A DNA stretch of 14,567 bases from Bacilli bacterium (GTDB lineage Bacteria > Bacillota_I > Bacilli_A > RF39 > UBA660): the NCBI GenBank assembly GCA_028703035.1, contig JAQVNR010000034.1, positions 1-14,567 on the forward strand. Reading direction: 5' to 3'. Position numbers and translations under genes: made by a program. How positions within the stretch are numbered: the first letter of the stretch is position 1; each line of letters starts with the position of its first letter. Under the pieces are notes generated by a model that searched no databases, had not been told where the DNA came from, and saw only the letters and a list, made by a program, of their open reading frames with translations. Shown here piece by piece: positions 1 to 6,887 of the stretch.

Positions 1-136
1 ATTAAATAGTCTTTGACCTGCTTGGTTTTTTTGCTAAATTTTACTGTAATGTAAGCTTTTTTTTCTTATTATTTTAAGTTTTTAAATTTACTATTTATGC
101 TTTTTATATAGTTTGGCTGTGAATTGTAACCTAAAT
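1..136. other. Left edge, no supported feature
   Basis: Beyond the membrane-protein stop codon the sequence is AT-rich. The minus strand has a short frame running off the edge (AYITVKFSKKTKQVKDYL) with no start codon or ribosome site, so no gene is called. Confidence 0.3.
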
Positions 137-730
137 TTATTTAATAATCATATATTTTAAAGAATATAGCACATCTCCAGTAGATATTATTATTTGTTCT
201 ATTGCTTCTTCATTTACATAAACCAAATAATTAATTCCATCAATATTATAATTATATTCTTTATTATTATCTTTTTGTTTCATAACCGAAGAATTATTAT
301 CTAAAATATCCATAACATTACTGGGAAATAAATAAATTAGATTAATATCATTTAATAAAGATTTTTCTTCTATTTCAATATCTTTTTGAATTAAATAAAT
401 TTTATCTTCAATTATTTTAATTTTTTTTAAGTCTATTTCATCTTCTAAAGTAGAATTTAAAACATTATTAATTATTGTTCCTTCCAAAAAATAATCACGT
501 TCTGAAGTTATTTCGTATTTGATACTTATATTGCTACTAATAAGATCTTTTTTCATCATATTATAAGTTATATTTTCTTCTTCCTGATAATTAGAATTGT
601 TACTATTATTACCAATTGAGGCTAATGAAAAAAATATTAAAAAGAATAGAAAATAACCTCCTAATTTAAATAAAGTTCGATATTTAGGCACTGCCCATAA
701 TTCTCTAAATCTTGAATATTTACTCTTCAT
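137..730 (-). CDS. Membrane-anchored protein of unknown function
   Basis: The predicted protein has 197 residues. A basic N-terminal stretch (about residues 1-20) is followed by one hydrophobic segment at about residues 22-42 (LFKLGGYFLFFLIFFSLASI), and then a low-complexity Asn/Ser linker and a polar domain rich in Ile, Asn, Glu and Lys. The positive-inside arrangement suggests an uncleaved signal anchor with the C-terminal domain outside the cell, but I do not recognise that domain. The ATG is preceded by AGAGG about five bases upstream, which lies inside the end of fmt. The gene overlaps fmt by 11 bases, so the two are very probably co-transcribed and translationally coupled. No terminator is visible after it in the remaining 136 bases. 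There is no lipobox Cys. The function is unknown; the reading frame and membrane anchor are well supported. Confidence 0.75.
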   Translation of the reverse strand: MKSKYSRFRELWAVPKYRTLFKLGGYFLFFLIFFSLASIGNNSNNSNYQEEENITYNMMKKDLISSNISIKYEITSERDYFLEGTIINNVLNSTLEDEIDLKKIKIIEDKIYLIQKDIEIEEKSLLNDINLIYLFPSNVMDILDNNSSVMKQKDNNKEYNYNIDGINYLVYVNEEAIEQIIISTGDVLYSLKYMIIK

Positions 731-1658
731 TATTTACCTCTTTTCCTAATAATTTTTCTTTATCAAAACCATTAAAGAAATCTTTAACAGTCATTTCATT
801 TTTACCTGTTGGTTTTATTTTAGTTATCTTAATTCCCTTATCCTTGCACATTATCGTAAAACTATCCTTAGCAACTGAAATAATTACTCCTGGTAAACCT
901 TTTCCTAAAGTAACTTCACATGATACAATTTTATATTGACTGTTAAAAAGATTAAAATAAGCATAAGGTGAAGGTGATAAAGCTCTAACTAAATTATAAA
1001 CTTCATCAGCTGATTTATGAAAATCAAGAAGTTCATTTTCTCTTTTAATAATTGGTGCGTAAGTTACTTTGGCTAATTTTTGCTTAACTCTTTTATTAGT
1101 GCCATTAATAATACTCGGCAAAACTTCTATAATTATATCCCTTCCTAGTAAAGATAATTTATTTGATAGTGTTTCTAAATTATCGCCTATATTTATTTTT
1201 AAAGATTTTTGTTTGATTATATCTCCAGCATCCATTTTTTCATCCATATCCATAATTGTTATACCAGTTTCTGCATCCCCATTCATGATTGCATGATGAA
1301 TTGGCGCGCCACCTCGATATTTTGGCAGAAGTGATGCATGAATATTTATACATCCTAACCTAGGAAAATCAAGCAAGACTTTAGGTAGTATTTGTCCATA
1401 AGCACAAGTAATAATTATATCAGGTTTTAAGCCCTCTATTATTTTATAATCATCCCTTATCTTTTTAGGACTAAAAACTGGAATATCATTTTCTATAGCA
1501 AGTTTTTTTACTGGCGATGCGGTAAGTATTTTCTTCCGACCAACTACTGCATCTGGCATACTTACTACCAAGACTACATTTGTTTGTTCAATTAACTTTT
1601 CTAAAATAGGAACACTAAAAAAAGGAGTCCCCATAAATATAACTTTAAGATTTTTCAT
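720..1658 (-). CDS. fmt: Methionyl-tRNA formyltransferase
   Basis: This enzyme formylates initiator Met-tRNA in the cytoplasm, using 10-formyltetrahydrofolate. The 312-residue length is normal for the family. The N-terminal Rossmann-like catalytic domain begins with VIFMGTPFFSVPIL (residues 6-19). The catalytic signature is complete: Asn105 and His107 in INIHASLLPKYRGG, and Asp143 in MDAGDI, corresponding to the Asn/His/Asp triad of the formyltransferase fold. The loop SLLPKYRGGAPI matches the SLLPxWRGAAPI consensus with small changes. The C-terminal OB-like domain (about residues 205-300) fits Fmt rather than PurN. The ATG has a GGTGAT ribosome site close upstream. It overlaps the downstream membrane protein gene by 11 bases. 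The usual partner def (peptide deformylase) is not adjacent here; upstream is a debris-like intergenic stretch. Confidence 0.96.
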   Translation of the reverse strand: MKNLKVIFMGTPFFSVPILEKLIEQTNVVLVVSMPDAVVGRKKILTASPVKKLAIENDIPVFSPKKIRDDYKIIEGLKPDIIITCAYGQILPKVLLDFPRLGCINIHASLLPKYRGGAPIHHAIMNGDAETGITIMDMDEKMDAGDIIKQKSLKINIGDNLETLSNKLSLLGRDIIIEVLPSIINGTNKRVKQKLAKVTYAPIIKRENELLDFHKSADEVYNLVRALSPSPYAYFNLFNSQYKIVSCEVTLGKGLPGVIISVAKDSFTIMCKDKGIKITKIKPTGKNEMTVKDFFNGFDKEKLLGKEVNNEE

Positions 1659-1673
1659 TTGATCACCAACTTA

Positions 1674-1821
1674 ATTATATCCAATTAAGTCCTTGAAGTA
1701 AATAAGATATAAGTATTATATTTACTGTTGCGTTTGAATTTTGATGTTTAAGACAAGTTAGTGGCACTACTAATACACCGTCTTCTCTTTTATATGCATA
1801 TTTACTACCATATAATACCAT
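1674..1821 (-). pseudogene. Short frame resembling the C-terminal tail of an AAA-type ATPase
   Basis: Reading leftward from ATG 1821 to a TAA at 1674-1676 gives 48 residues: the segment MVLYGSKYAYKREDGVLVV followed by PLTCLKHQNSNATVNI and a hydrophobic tail. A stop lies in frame just upstream. The YGSKYAYKREDGVxVVPxxCLK stretch resembles, from memory, the extreme C-terminus of DUF4143-type ATP-binding proteins found in many copies in gut Bacillota. No Walker motifs are present and there is no convincing ribosome site, so if the resemblance is right this is only a 3' remnant. The family assignment is tentative; a chance open frame remains possible. Confidence 0.35.
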
Positions 1822-1873
1822 TAGAAAGGAATACTAGTATCTACTTTTTCTTTTAATTAAATTAACAATAATA

Positions 1874-1993
1874 TTAGATAATTTTTCTATCCCAATTATA
1901 TATTGTATTTATAGAAAGCTTAACTATGGGTTTGTGTTTTGGACGCATTTGTTTTCCGTATTTCGGACGTACTCCATTCCGCTTTTCAGACAT
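1874..1993 (-). other. Short open frame, possible mobile-element remnant
   Basis: An ATG at 1993 opens a 39-codon frame with a basic start (MSEKRNGVRPKYGKQMRPK) and an end reading KLSINTIYNWDRKII. The SINTIYNW stretch is the sort of helix-turn-helix wording seen near the N-terminus of some transposases, but this is too short to assign. Seven bases before the ATG, the coding strand reads CTAAAACTCAAAAT, a near match (one extra A) to the 20-base direct repeats at 8232 and 10190. That placement would suit an element end followed by a transposase start. No clear ribosome site is present. It could equally be noncoding. Confidence 0.25.
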
Positions 1994-2021
1994 AATTTGT
2001 ATTTTGAGTTTTAGAAAACTT

Positions 2022-2045
2022 AAAAACAAGGCAATTACACCTTGT
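2022..2045 (-). terminator. Intrinsic terminator overlapping the nrnA stop codon
   Basis: On the minus strand, ACAAGG pairs with CCTTGT (plus 2040-2045 and 2026-2031) around an 8-base loop, followed directly by a T tract. The TAA stop of nrnA (2035-2037) lies inside the loop, so the hairpin is partly made from the last codons of the gene. It would end the ackA-nrnA transcript. Confidence 0.6.
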
Positions 2046-3012
2046 CTATTTCGATATTATCTTTATATTCTTTGCAAGTCATGTCTAGTTCATTAAATAA
2101 TAAATCAACATCATTTGGTGATTTTAATCTAGCACCTGATGCCAGTTTATGTCCACCACCATTATATTTCATTGCTACTTCATTAATGATTGGTCCTCTT
2201 GACCTAATATTCACTTTATAAATTTCTTGTCTTTCATCATATGAAACAAATGCCCAAACATAAATACCTTTAATATAATTAAAATTATTAATCATATTTG
2301 ATGCCGTTGATGCATCAACTCCGTATTCTTTAATAATATCGTTATTAAGTTTTATATAAGCAAAACCATTTTCAGTTATTGTCATATTTAAAGTAATATA
2401 AGCTTGAAATCTAACTTCATTAAGAGGTCTTTCATATAAATGGTTATATAATTCAGGAAGATTTAATTTATATTTAGATATTAAATTACTTACTACGTCA
2501 AATGTTATCGCACTTGTAGTTGGAACTAAAAATCGATCACTATCAGCAATAATTCCCACATATAATTTAGCAGCAATATCTGCATTCATCTTAAGTGATG
2601 TATTATTAATTAAAAGCGCGATCATTTCACATGTAGAACTTGCTCTTTCATTAACATATTCTATTATACCCATTTTATCTTCATATGGATGGTGATCTAT
2701 TTTAATAACATTTGGATAATTTTCAAAATTAATTCCATCTACTCTTGATTTATTAGGTAAATCTAAAATAAACAAAAGAGGATTTTCAAGTAGACTATCA
2801 TCAATTTTATCTAAGTTACCTAAATATTTAAATTTAGATACTCCAATTCCAACTGCATAAACTTTTTTACTAGGAAATGTCAGTCTTATTGAATCTCTTA
2901 ACGCGATTTGACTAGCAATAGCATCAGGATCTGGGCCAATATGCCTAGCGATAACAATCGTATCGTGATCCTTGATTTCTTTGTAAATCTTTTTAAATAT
3001 ATCTTTCTTCAA
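2035..3012 (-). CDS. nrnA: DHH/DHHA1 phosphoesterase (NrnA/MgpA-like oligoribonuclease / pAp phosphatase)
   Basis: Family members degrade 2-5 base RNA fragments to mononucleotides, and several also dephosphorylate pAp to AMP, with Mn2+. The 325-residue protein has the full DHH set: RHIGPDPDAIASQ (His24, Asp28, Asp30), FILDLPN (Asp84), DHHPYED (DHH at 106-108) and ADSDRF (Asp157). The C-terminal DHHA1 substrate-binding motif is GGGHKLASGA (285-294). The start is a TTG: AGAGG lies eight bases upstream (plus 3020-3025) and the next Met is far inside the DHH domain. The gene begins 15 bases after the ackA stop, so its ribosome site sits in the short gap, indicating one operon. ADSDRF is a variant of the usual DTGRF. 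The biochemical class is secure; the balance of oligoribonuclease and pAp activities is not readable from the sequence. Confidence 0.92.
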   Translation of the reverse strand: MKKDIFKKIYKEIKDHDTIVIARHIGPDPDAIASQIALRDSIRLTFPSKKVYAVGIGVSKFKYLGNLDKIDDSLLENPLLFILDLPNKSRVDGINFENYPNVIKIDHHPYEDKMGIIEYVNERASSTCEMIALLINNTSLKMNADIAAKLYVGIIADSDRFLVPTTSAITFDVVSNLISKYKLNLPELYNHLYERPLNEVRFQAYITLNMTITENGFAYIKLNNDIIKEYGVDASTASNMINNFNYIKGIYVWAFVSYDERQEIYKVNIRSRGPIINEVAMKYNGGGHKLASGARLKSPNDVDLLFNELDMTCKEYKDNIEIDKV

Positions 3013-3027
3013 GGACTTTACCTCTTT

Positions 3028-4206
3028 CTATTTTATAATTGTATAAGTATCTGATGCTATCATTAACTCTTCATTAGTTGGAATTACATAGACTGGTATT
3101 TTAGAGCTATCAGTTGTTATTTTAACTTCTTTTCCGCGACTATTATTAGCAACTTCATCTAGTTTAATACCTAATATGCTTAACTTATTTATAACTTGGG
3201 CTCTTGTATTAAGTGCATTTTCACCAATACCAGCTGTAAAAACAATTGCATCACAGCCACCTAACTCAACATAATATCTAGCAATATAATCAACGATTCT
3301 ATTAATATACATATCTTGAGCTAAAATACATCTTTCATCACCATTTTTAATTCCAACTTCAATATCTCTTGAATCAGAACTTACACCAGATACTCCTAAA
3401 TAGCCACTTTCTTTATTAAGATAATTCTCAACTTCATCAGCGCTCATTCCTGTAGTTTTCATCATATATGTTAAAATAGTTGCATCAATATCGCCACATC
3501 TAGTTCCCATCATTAAACCAGCATTTGGAGTAAGTCCCATTGAAGTATTAATACACATTCCATTTTTAACAGCTGAAATACTTGCTCCATTACCGATATG
3601 ACAAGTAATCACTTTAGTATCATTTTTACCAAGTAATTCATTTACTCGTAGGTAAACATATTTATGACTTGTACCATGAAAACCATATCTTCTAACACCA
3701 TACTTAGTATACCATTCATACGGTATTGGATAAATATAATTTTCTTTCGGAATACTTTGATGAAAAGATGTATCAAACACTAGTGTTTGAGCAACATCTT
3801 TAAAAGTTTCCATAGCCGCTTTAACTCCTGTTAAAGCTGGCGGATTATGAAGAGGCGCAAGAGGAGCTAAGTCTTCAACAATTTTTAAATTCTCAGGGGT
3901 TGCTAAAACAGAGGCAGCAAAGTAGGCCCCTCCTTGAGCTACTCTATGACCTACTCCTTTAATATCTTCTAAAGCATCAATAATTTTATTATCAACAAGC
4001 TCTTGAACTAAAATTTCAAAAGCAATTTTGTGATTTTTCAAAGACACTTCTTTCTTGATTTTTTCACCGTTTAATTTAATTGAATAAAATGAATTATCCA
4101 TACCAATTCTTTCAAAAACCCCATTAATTAATTCTTTTTCTTCTGGCATCTCAAATAAAGTAAACTTTAGAGATGACGATCCAGCATTTACACTTAATAT
4201 TTTCAT
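3028..4206 (-). CDS. ackA: Acetate kinase
   Basis: The enzyme interconverts acetyl phosphate plus ADP with acetate plus ATP, the substrate-level phosphorylation step of acetate fermentation. All family signatures are present: KILSVNAGSSSLKF at the N-terminus, HNPPAL, VFDTSFHQSIP, RRYGFHGTSHKYV, CHIGNGASI, NTSMGLTPNAGLMMGTR and FTAGIGENA near the end. I place the start at ATG 4206 (392 residues). A GTG at 4212 would add two residues, but AGGAG at 4215-4219 is eight bases from the ATG and only about three from the GTG, and the family normally begins MKILxxNAGSSS. It leads the operon with nrnA. No pta (phosphotransacetylase) is next to it in this window. A strong terminator separates it from the upstream thiI side. 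Confidence 0.97.
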   Translation of the reverse strand: MKILSVNAGSSSLKFTLFEMPEEKELINGVFERIGMDNSFYSIKLNGEKIKKEVSLKNHKIAFEILVQELVDNKIIDALEDIKGVGHRVAQGGAYFAASVLATPENLKIVEDLAPLAPLHNPPALTGVKAAMETFKDVAQTLVFDTSFHQSIPKENYIYPIPYEWYTKYGVRRYGFHGTSHKYVYLRVNELLGKNDTKVITCHIGNGASISAVKNGMCINTSMGLTPNAGLMMGTRCGDIDATILTYMMKTTGMSADEVENYLNKESGYLGVSGVSSDSRDIEVGIKNGDERCILAQDMYINRIVDYIARYYVELGGCDAIVFTAGIGENALNTRAQVINKLSILGIKLDEVANNSRGKEVKITTDSSKIPVYVIPTNEELMIASDTYTIIK

Positions 4207-4214
4207 TTTCACAT

Positions 4215-4219
4215 CTCCT
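4215..4219 (-). promoter_or_regulatory. Ribosome binding site deciding the ackA start
   Basis: AGGAG on the minus strand is eight bases before ATG 4206. This spacing favours the ATG over the in-frame GTG at 4212, which is only about three bases away. Confidence 0.7.
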
Positions 4220-4232
4220 AAGTCATTATATC

Positions 4233-4263
4233 AAAAAAAAAGCCTTTAAGGCTATTTTTTTTT
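4233..4263. terminator. Bidirectional intrinsic terminator
   Basis: AGCCT (4241-4245) pairs with AGGCT (4249-4253) across a 3-base loop. The stem is flanked by eight A residues on the left and nine T residues on the right, so it can act on either strand. On the minus strand it ends the thiI transcript before the ackA operon. The stop codon of the possible small gene at 4252-4428 lies inside the stem. Confidence 0.85.
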
Positions 4264-4428
4264 AATATTTAGCTTATTATTACAATTTCTTGGTTTCACA
4301 GCAGTACTAAAAACATCAATATTATCTTTGTGGCTTAAATTAATTCCATATTCACTAACAAACTCATGTAATAATCTTTCCTTATTTTGACAATCAATAC
4401 TATAACCTTTTACTATCACTCTAGTCAC
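4252..4428 (-). CDS. Possible small protein (58 aa), unknown
   Basis: A GTG at 4428 opens a 58-codon frame. It reads VTRVIVKGYSIDCQNKERLL, then a charged segment containing EFVSEYGINLSHKDNIDVFS, and ends in a lysine-rich tail. An in-frame GTG at 4419 is an alternative start. The composition looks protein-like, and the TAG lies inside the terminator stem, a compact arrangement typical of the last gene of an operon. Against it: no good Shine-Dalgarno sequence is visible, neither start is ATG, and a hairpin (ACCCAT/ATGGGT, 4427-4445) sits at the start. It follows thiI by 23 bases. I do not recognise the family. It could also be a translated remnant or a noncoding tail of the thiI mRNA. Confidence 0.4.
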   Translation of the reverse strand: MTRVIVKGYSIDCQNKERLLHEFVSEYGINLSHKDNIDVFSTAVKPRNCNNKLNIKKK

Positions 4429-4445
4429 CCATTATTATTATGGGT
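4427..4445. repeat. Short inverted repeat at the start of the small frame
   Basis: ACCCAT and ATGGGT (six-base arms, 7-base A/T loop) form a hairpin just after the thiI stop and over the GTG start of the small frame at 4252-4428. It lacks a T tract on the minus strand, so it is not a terminator in that direction. It could hide the small gene's start or stabilise the thiI mRNA end. Confidence 0.45.
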
Positions 4446-4451
4446 ACTTAT

Positions 4452-5633
4452 TTATAAAATATTTTCAAAATCTTGATTTTGATTAGTTATCTTAATAGTT
4501 TTTATACTTTTTAAGGCATTTCTTATTAACAAGTCAACATCAATTAAATTTTCATAAGCTCCTGCCACATCACTCTTAGGATTAATAACCGGATGGTCTG
4601 GCACAAATATTGTGCAGCAATCCTCATATGGTAAAATTGAAATGTCATATGTCTGAATTTTTTTACTTAAAGTAATAATCTCACTTTTATCAAAACATGC
4701 AAGCGGTCTTAAAACCGGTATTTTAACTACTTCATTTATAACCGCCATACTAGTTAAAGTTTGACTTGCTACTTGCCCAACTGATTCACCATTAATAAGT
4801 GCTTTAGCGTTATTTTTAGTTGCTAACTTTTCACTAATTCTATACATTATTCTTCTCATAATCGTAATCATATAATCATGAGGTATATTTTTATATATTG
4901 TTTCTTGAACTTCAGTAAAATTAACAACATGAACTTTTAAATATCCACTATAAGCACTTAACTCTTTTGCTAAAGCTAAAACTTTATTCTTAGCTGCCTC
5001 ACTTGTATGTGGTGGGCTTTCAAAATAAATACACTCTAGTCTTATACCTCTTTTCATAGCTAAATATCCTGCTACTGGTGAGTCTATTCCCCCAGATAGC
5101 ATCAACATTCCTTTTCCTAAAGTACCTACTGGATATCCCCCTAAACCTTTAATCTTTTCAAAATAAATATATGTTTTCTTACTACGAATTTCTACATTAA
5201 TATAAAGCTCAGGATTATGAATATCCACTTTAAGTTCTTTATTATTACCAAGTATTAATCCACCTAACTCCTTACTTATTTCAATACTAGTTAAAGGATA
5301 ACTTTTATCACTTCTTTTAGTAATTACCTTAAAGCTTTTAAAAGTTTTATTTTTTAAAAGTTCAAGTAAATAACTACATATTTCTTCTATGCTAGAAGTA
5401 TCAAGGGCATAAGCAATATTTATTTCATGAATTCCAAAAGTAGTAGTTAAAACATTAACTACATCTTCAAAGTTCTCTGTTTCAATAAACATTCTTCCTT
5501 TATCAAAAGTAAGATTATGATTAATATCTGATAAACTTAACGTAATATTATCCCTTAAAGTTTTAATAAAAAAAGAAATATTATCTTTCTTAGTGGTTAA
5601 CTCTCCATATTTAATAATAATTGATTTCTTCAT
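4452..5633 (-). CDS. thiI: tRNA 4-thiouridine sulfurtransferase ThiI (no rhodanese domain)
   Basis: ThiI adenylates U8 of tRNA and replaces the oxygen with sulfur delivered by a cysteine desulfurase; in some bacteria it also feeds sulfur to thiamin thiazole synthesis. From ATG 5633 the protein has 393 residues: an N-terminal ferredoxin-like domain (SIIIKYGELTTKK), a THUMP domain (about 55-160) and a PP-loop ATPase domain with LMLSGGIDSPVAG (SGGIDSP at about 180-186). The late motif LPYEDCCTIFVPDHP carries the Cys equivalent to the catalytic Cys344 of E. coli. The C-terminal rhodanese domain of enterobacterial ThiI is absent, as is usual in Bacillota. A GTG at 5642 is in frame but forms part of the AGGTGG ribosome site, so it is not the start. 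No cysteine desulfurase gene lies nearby, although nifS-like genes often precede thiI in Bacilli. Confidence 0.95.
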   Translation of the reverse strand: MKKSIIIKYGELTTKKDNISFFIKTLRDNITLSLSDINHNLTFDKGRMFIETENFEDVVNVLTTTFGIHEINIAYALDTSSIEEICSYLLELLKNKTFKSFKVITKRSDKSYPLTSIEISKELGGLILGNNKELKVDIHNPELYINVEIRSKKTYIYFEKIKGLGGYPVGTLGKGMLMLSGGIDSPVAGYLAMKRGIRLECIYFESPPHTSEAAKNKVLALAKELSAYSGYLKVHVVNFTEVQETIYKNIPHDYMITIMRRIMYRISEKLATKNNAKALINGESVGQVASQTLTSMAVINEVVKIPVLRPLACFDKSEIITLSKKIQTYDISILPYEDCCTIFVPDHPVINPKSDVAGAYENLIDVDLLIRNALKSIKTIKITNQNQDFENIL

Positions 5634-5659
5634 AATATCCACCTTTTTTCTTTTTTTTT

Positions 5660-5681
5660 AATATAGCACTGATAAAATCAG
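5660..5681 (-). promoter_or_regulatory. Likely extended -10 promoter for thiI with an inverted repeat beside it
   Basis: On the minus strand TGCTATATT (an extended -10 of form TGnTATATT; hexamer at 5660-5665) lies about 27 bases before the thiI ATG. Directly upstream is CTGATTTTATCAG (5669-5681), a five-base inverted repeat with a 3-base loop, placed in the usual spacer. The -35 region is weak, as is common with extended -10 promoters. The inverted repeat could be an operator or chance. Confidence 0.4.
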
Positions 5682-5791
5682 TTGATTATTAGATTCACTA
5701 GCTAAACCAATTTTAACTAAAATATTAATATTATAGTTGATAATTTTGTTTTTTTTGACTATAACTTTAAATTAAGAGTACTTTTAATTTA

Positions 5792-6748
5792 TTATAATTT
5801 ACCTAAACTATCCCCAATAGAATTCCACATTAAATTCAAATCATCATTTTCATTATTAATATGTACTTTTATTTTAAATTCTTTAATAAACTCGCTACAT
5901 ATATTACTTATCAAACTAGAATTAAATATAATATTATTCGGTATTATCTTATTATTTATAAATATCGCTAAAACCTTACTTGCTATCTTATCAGTGTTTT
6001 TACTTTCTATTAATTCCATGCCAACAACCAAATAATTTTTATTGTTTTGAACTAATAACATAACTGGATAATCCCCAGTATTTATATCATACATTGGGGC
6101 ATAAACAAGAAAAACATTATAAGTACCTTTTGGAGTAATCCAGTTTCCTTTTGAAACTAAATCTACATCAAGTTTTTCTTGTTTAATATCTTTGGCTTTT
6201 AACTTTGGATAATTTATTTTCCTAACTAAAACTTTACCATCTTTTTCAGAAAAATTATACATTTTTCTAAAATCCTTTTCAAAATCCATTTCATTATTAA
6301 TAATATAATCTGCTACTTTAATAATTCTATTAAGTATCTCTATTAATAATAAACACTCTTCTTCGGTTACTAATCTAACGATTCGACCGGGATTAAATCT
6401 AAACACTACATTAACCGGTTTAATTTTATTCTTCTTTAAAATCTTTCTGTTTGCATCCGATAACAACTTCTCAGGTTTGCCCAAAGCTATCTTAAATGTT
6501 CCTAAATGAATTGATGCATCTGGAGATGTTGAATACTCACCATATACAATATCTAATTGACTAAATAAGTCATCATCACCATAATAAATTCCGATACTAT
6601 ACTCAATTCCAGCATTGCCCATAATAGAAACATAAACATTATCATCAAAACCATTTAATTTAAAAATATCATCACCATCAATATACTTCCAAATTTCAGT
6701 TTCCTCATAAACCTTAATTAATTCTTGTAATTTCTTATAATTATCCAT
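5792..6748 (-). CDS. DUF7309/DUF6930-like protein of unknown function
   Basis: The 318-residue protein is soluble and acidic. Its first part, IWKYIDGDDIFKL then VYVSIMGNAGIEYSIGIYYG (about residues 18-57), follows the pattern of DUF7309 domains (W-x-x-[DE]-D-[DI]-F ... SxMG..G...[GA][IL].Y.G). A middle stretch with KKNKIKPVNVVFRFNPGRIV and then TEEECLLL (about 107-135) also fits that family. The last third (from about residue 205, GNWITPKGTYNVFLV to the end) looks like a DUF6930 domain. Family names are recalled rather than searched. These proteins often occur alone or beside IS1096-passenger/pRiA4b ORF-3-like proteins and have no established function. AAGGAG lies six bases before the ATG, which is the only good start. 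It is a single gene between thiI and an unrelated gene, with gaps of about 140 bases on both sides. Confidence 0.7.
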   Translation of the reverse strand: MDNYKKLQELIKVYEETEIWKYIDGDDIFKLNGFDDNVYVSIMGNAGIEYSIGIYYGDDDLFSQLDIVYGEYSTSPDASIHLGTFKIALGKPEKLLSDANRKILKKNKIKPVNVVFRFNPGRIVRLVTEEECLLLIEILNRIIKVADYIINNEMDFEKDFRKMYNFSEKDGKVLVRKINYPKLKAKDIKQEKLDVDLVSKGNWITPKGTYNVFLVYAPMYDINTGDYPVMLLVQNNKNYLVVGMELIESKNTDKIASKVLAIFINNKIIPNNIIFNSSLISNICSEFIKEFKIKVHINNENDDLNLMWNSIGDSLGKL

Positions 6749-6842
6749 AATAAACTCCTTAATAAATATTTCTAACTTACTATATCATACTTTTTAGCTA
6801 TAACGTTAATATTTAGGGTTAACTATACTGTGATATATGAAG

Positions 6843-6879
6843 AAAAACGATTAAAGAGTAATTTTCTTTAATCGTTTTT
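6843..6879 (-). terminator. Strong intrinsic terminator
   Basis: A perfect 15-base stem (AAAAACGATTAAAGA at 6843-6857 with its complement at 6865-6879) encloses a 7-base loop. It ends in runs of A and T on either side, so it could work in both directions. It lies eight bases after the stop codon of the 6888-8105 gene on the minus strand. Confidence 0.85.
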
Positions 6880-6887
6880 AGTAATAA

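Larger units (their letters stand above)
1659..2034. other. 376-base intergenic stretch with gene debris
   Basis: Between fmt and nrnA there is no intact gene. It holds the nrnA terminator at its right edge, two short minus-strand frames (1874-1993 and 1674-1821) listed separately, and an imperfect copy of the repeat found at 8232 and 10190 (inverted, at 2001-2014). A TATAAT-like sequence at 1674-1679 lies between 7-base inverted arms (1670-1689), but it is too close to the fmt ATG to be a confident promoter. Confidence 0.5.

Noticed and set aside
712..939. Plus-strand 75-codon frame
   Set aside because: It lies antisense to the well-supported fmt gene and has no recognisable protein features.
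1069..1296. Plus-strand 75-codon frame
   Set aside because: Antisense shadow of the fmt catalytic domain; its hydrophobic look comes from reading AT-rich codons backwards.
1674..1679. TATAAT as the fmt promoter
   Set aside because: It is only about 15 bases from the ATG, giving a leader too short to hold the ribosome site, and the -35 is poor.
4225..4230. TGATATAAT as an extended -10 promoter for ackA
   Set aside because: Transcription would begin at about 4218, inside the ribosome binding site, leaving almost no leader, and the -35 position falls in the terminator stem. Possible but not convincing.
5634..5642. GTG start three codons upstream for thiI
   Set aside because: The GTG is part of the AGGTGG ribosome site for ATG 5633, and the family begins near this Met.
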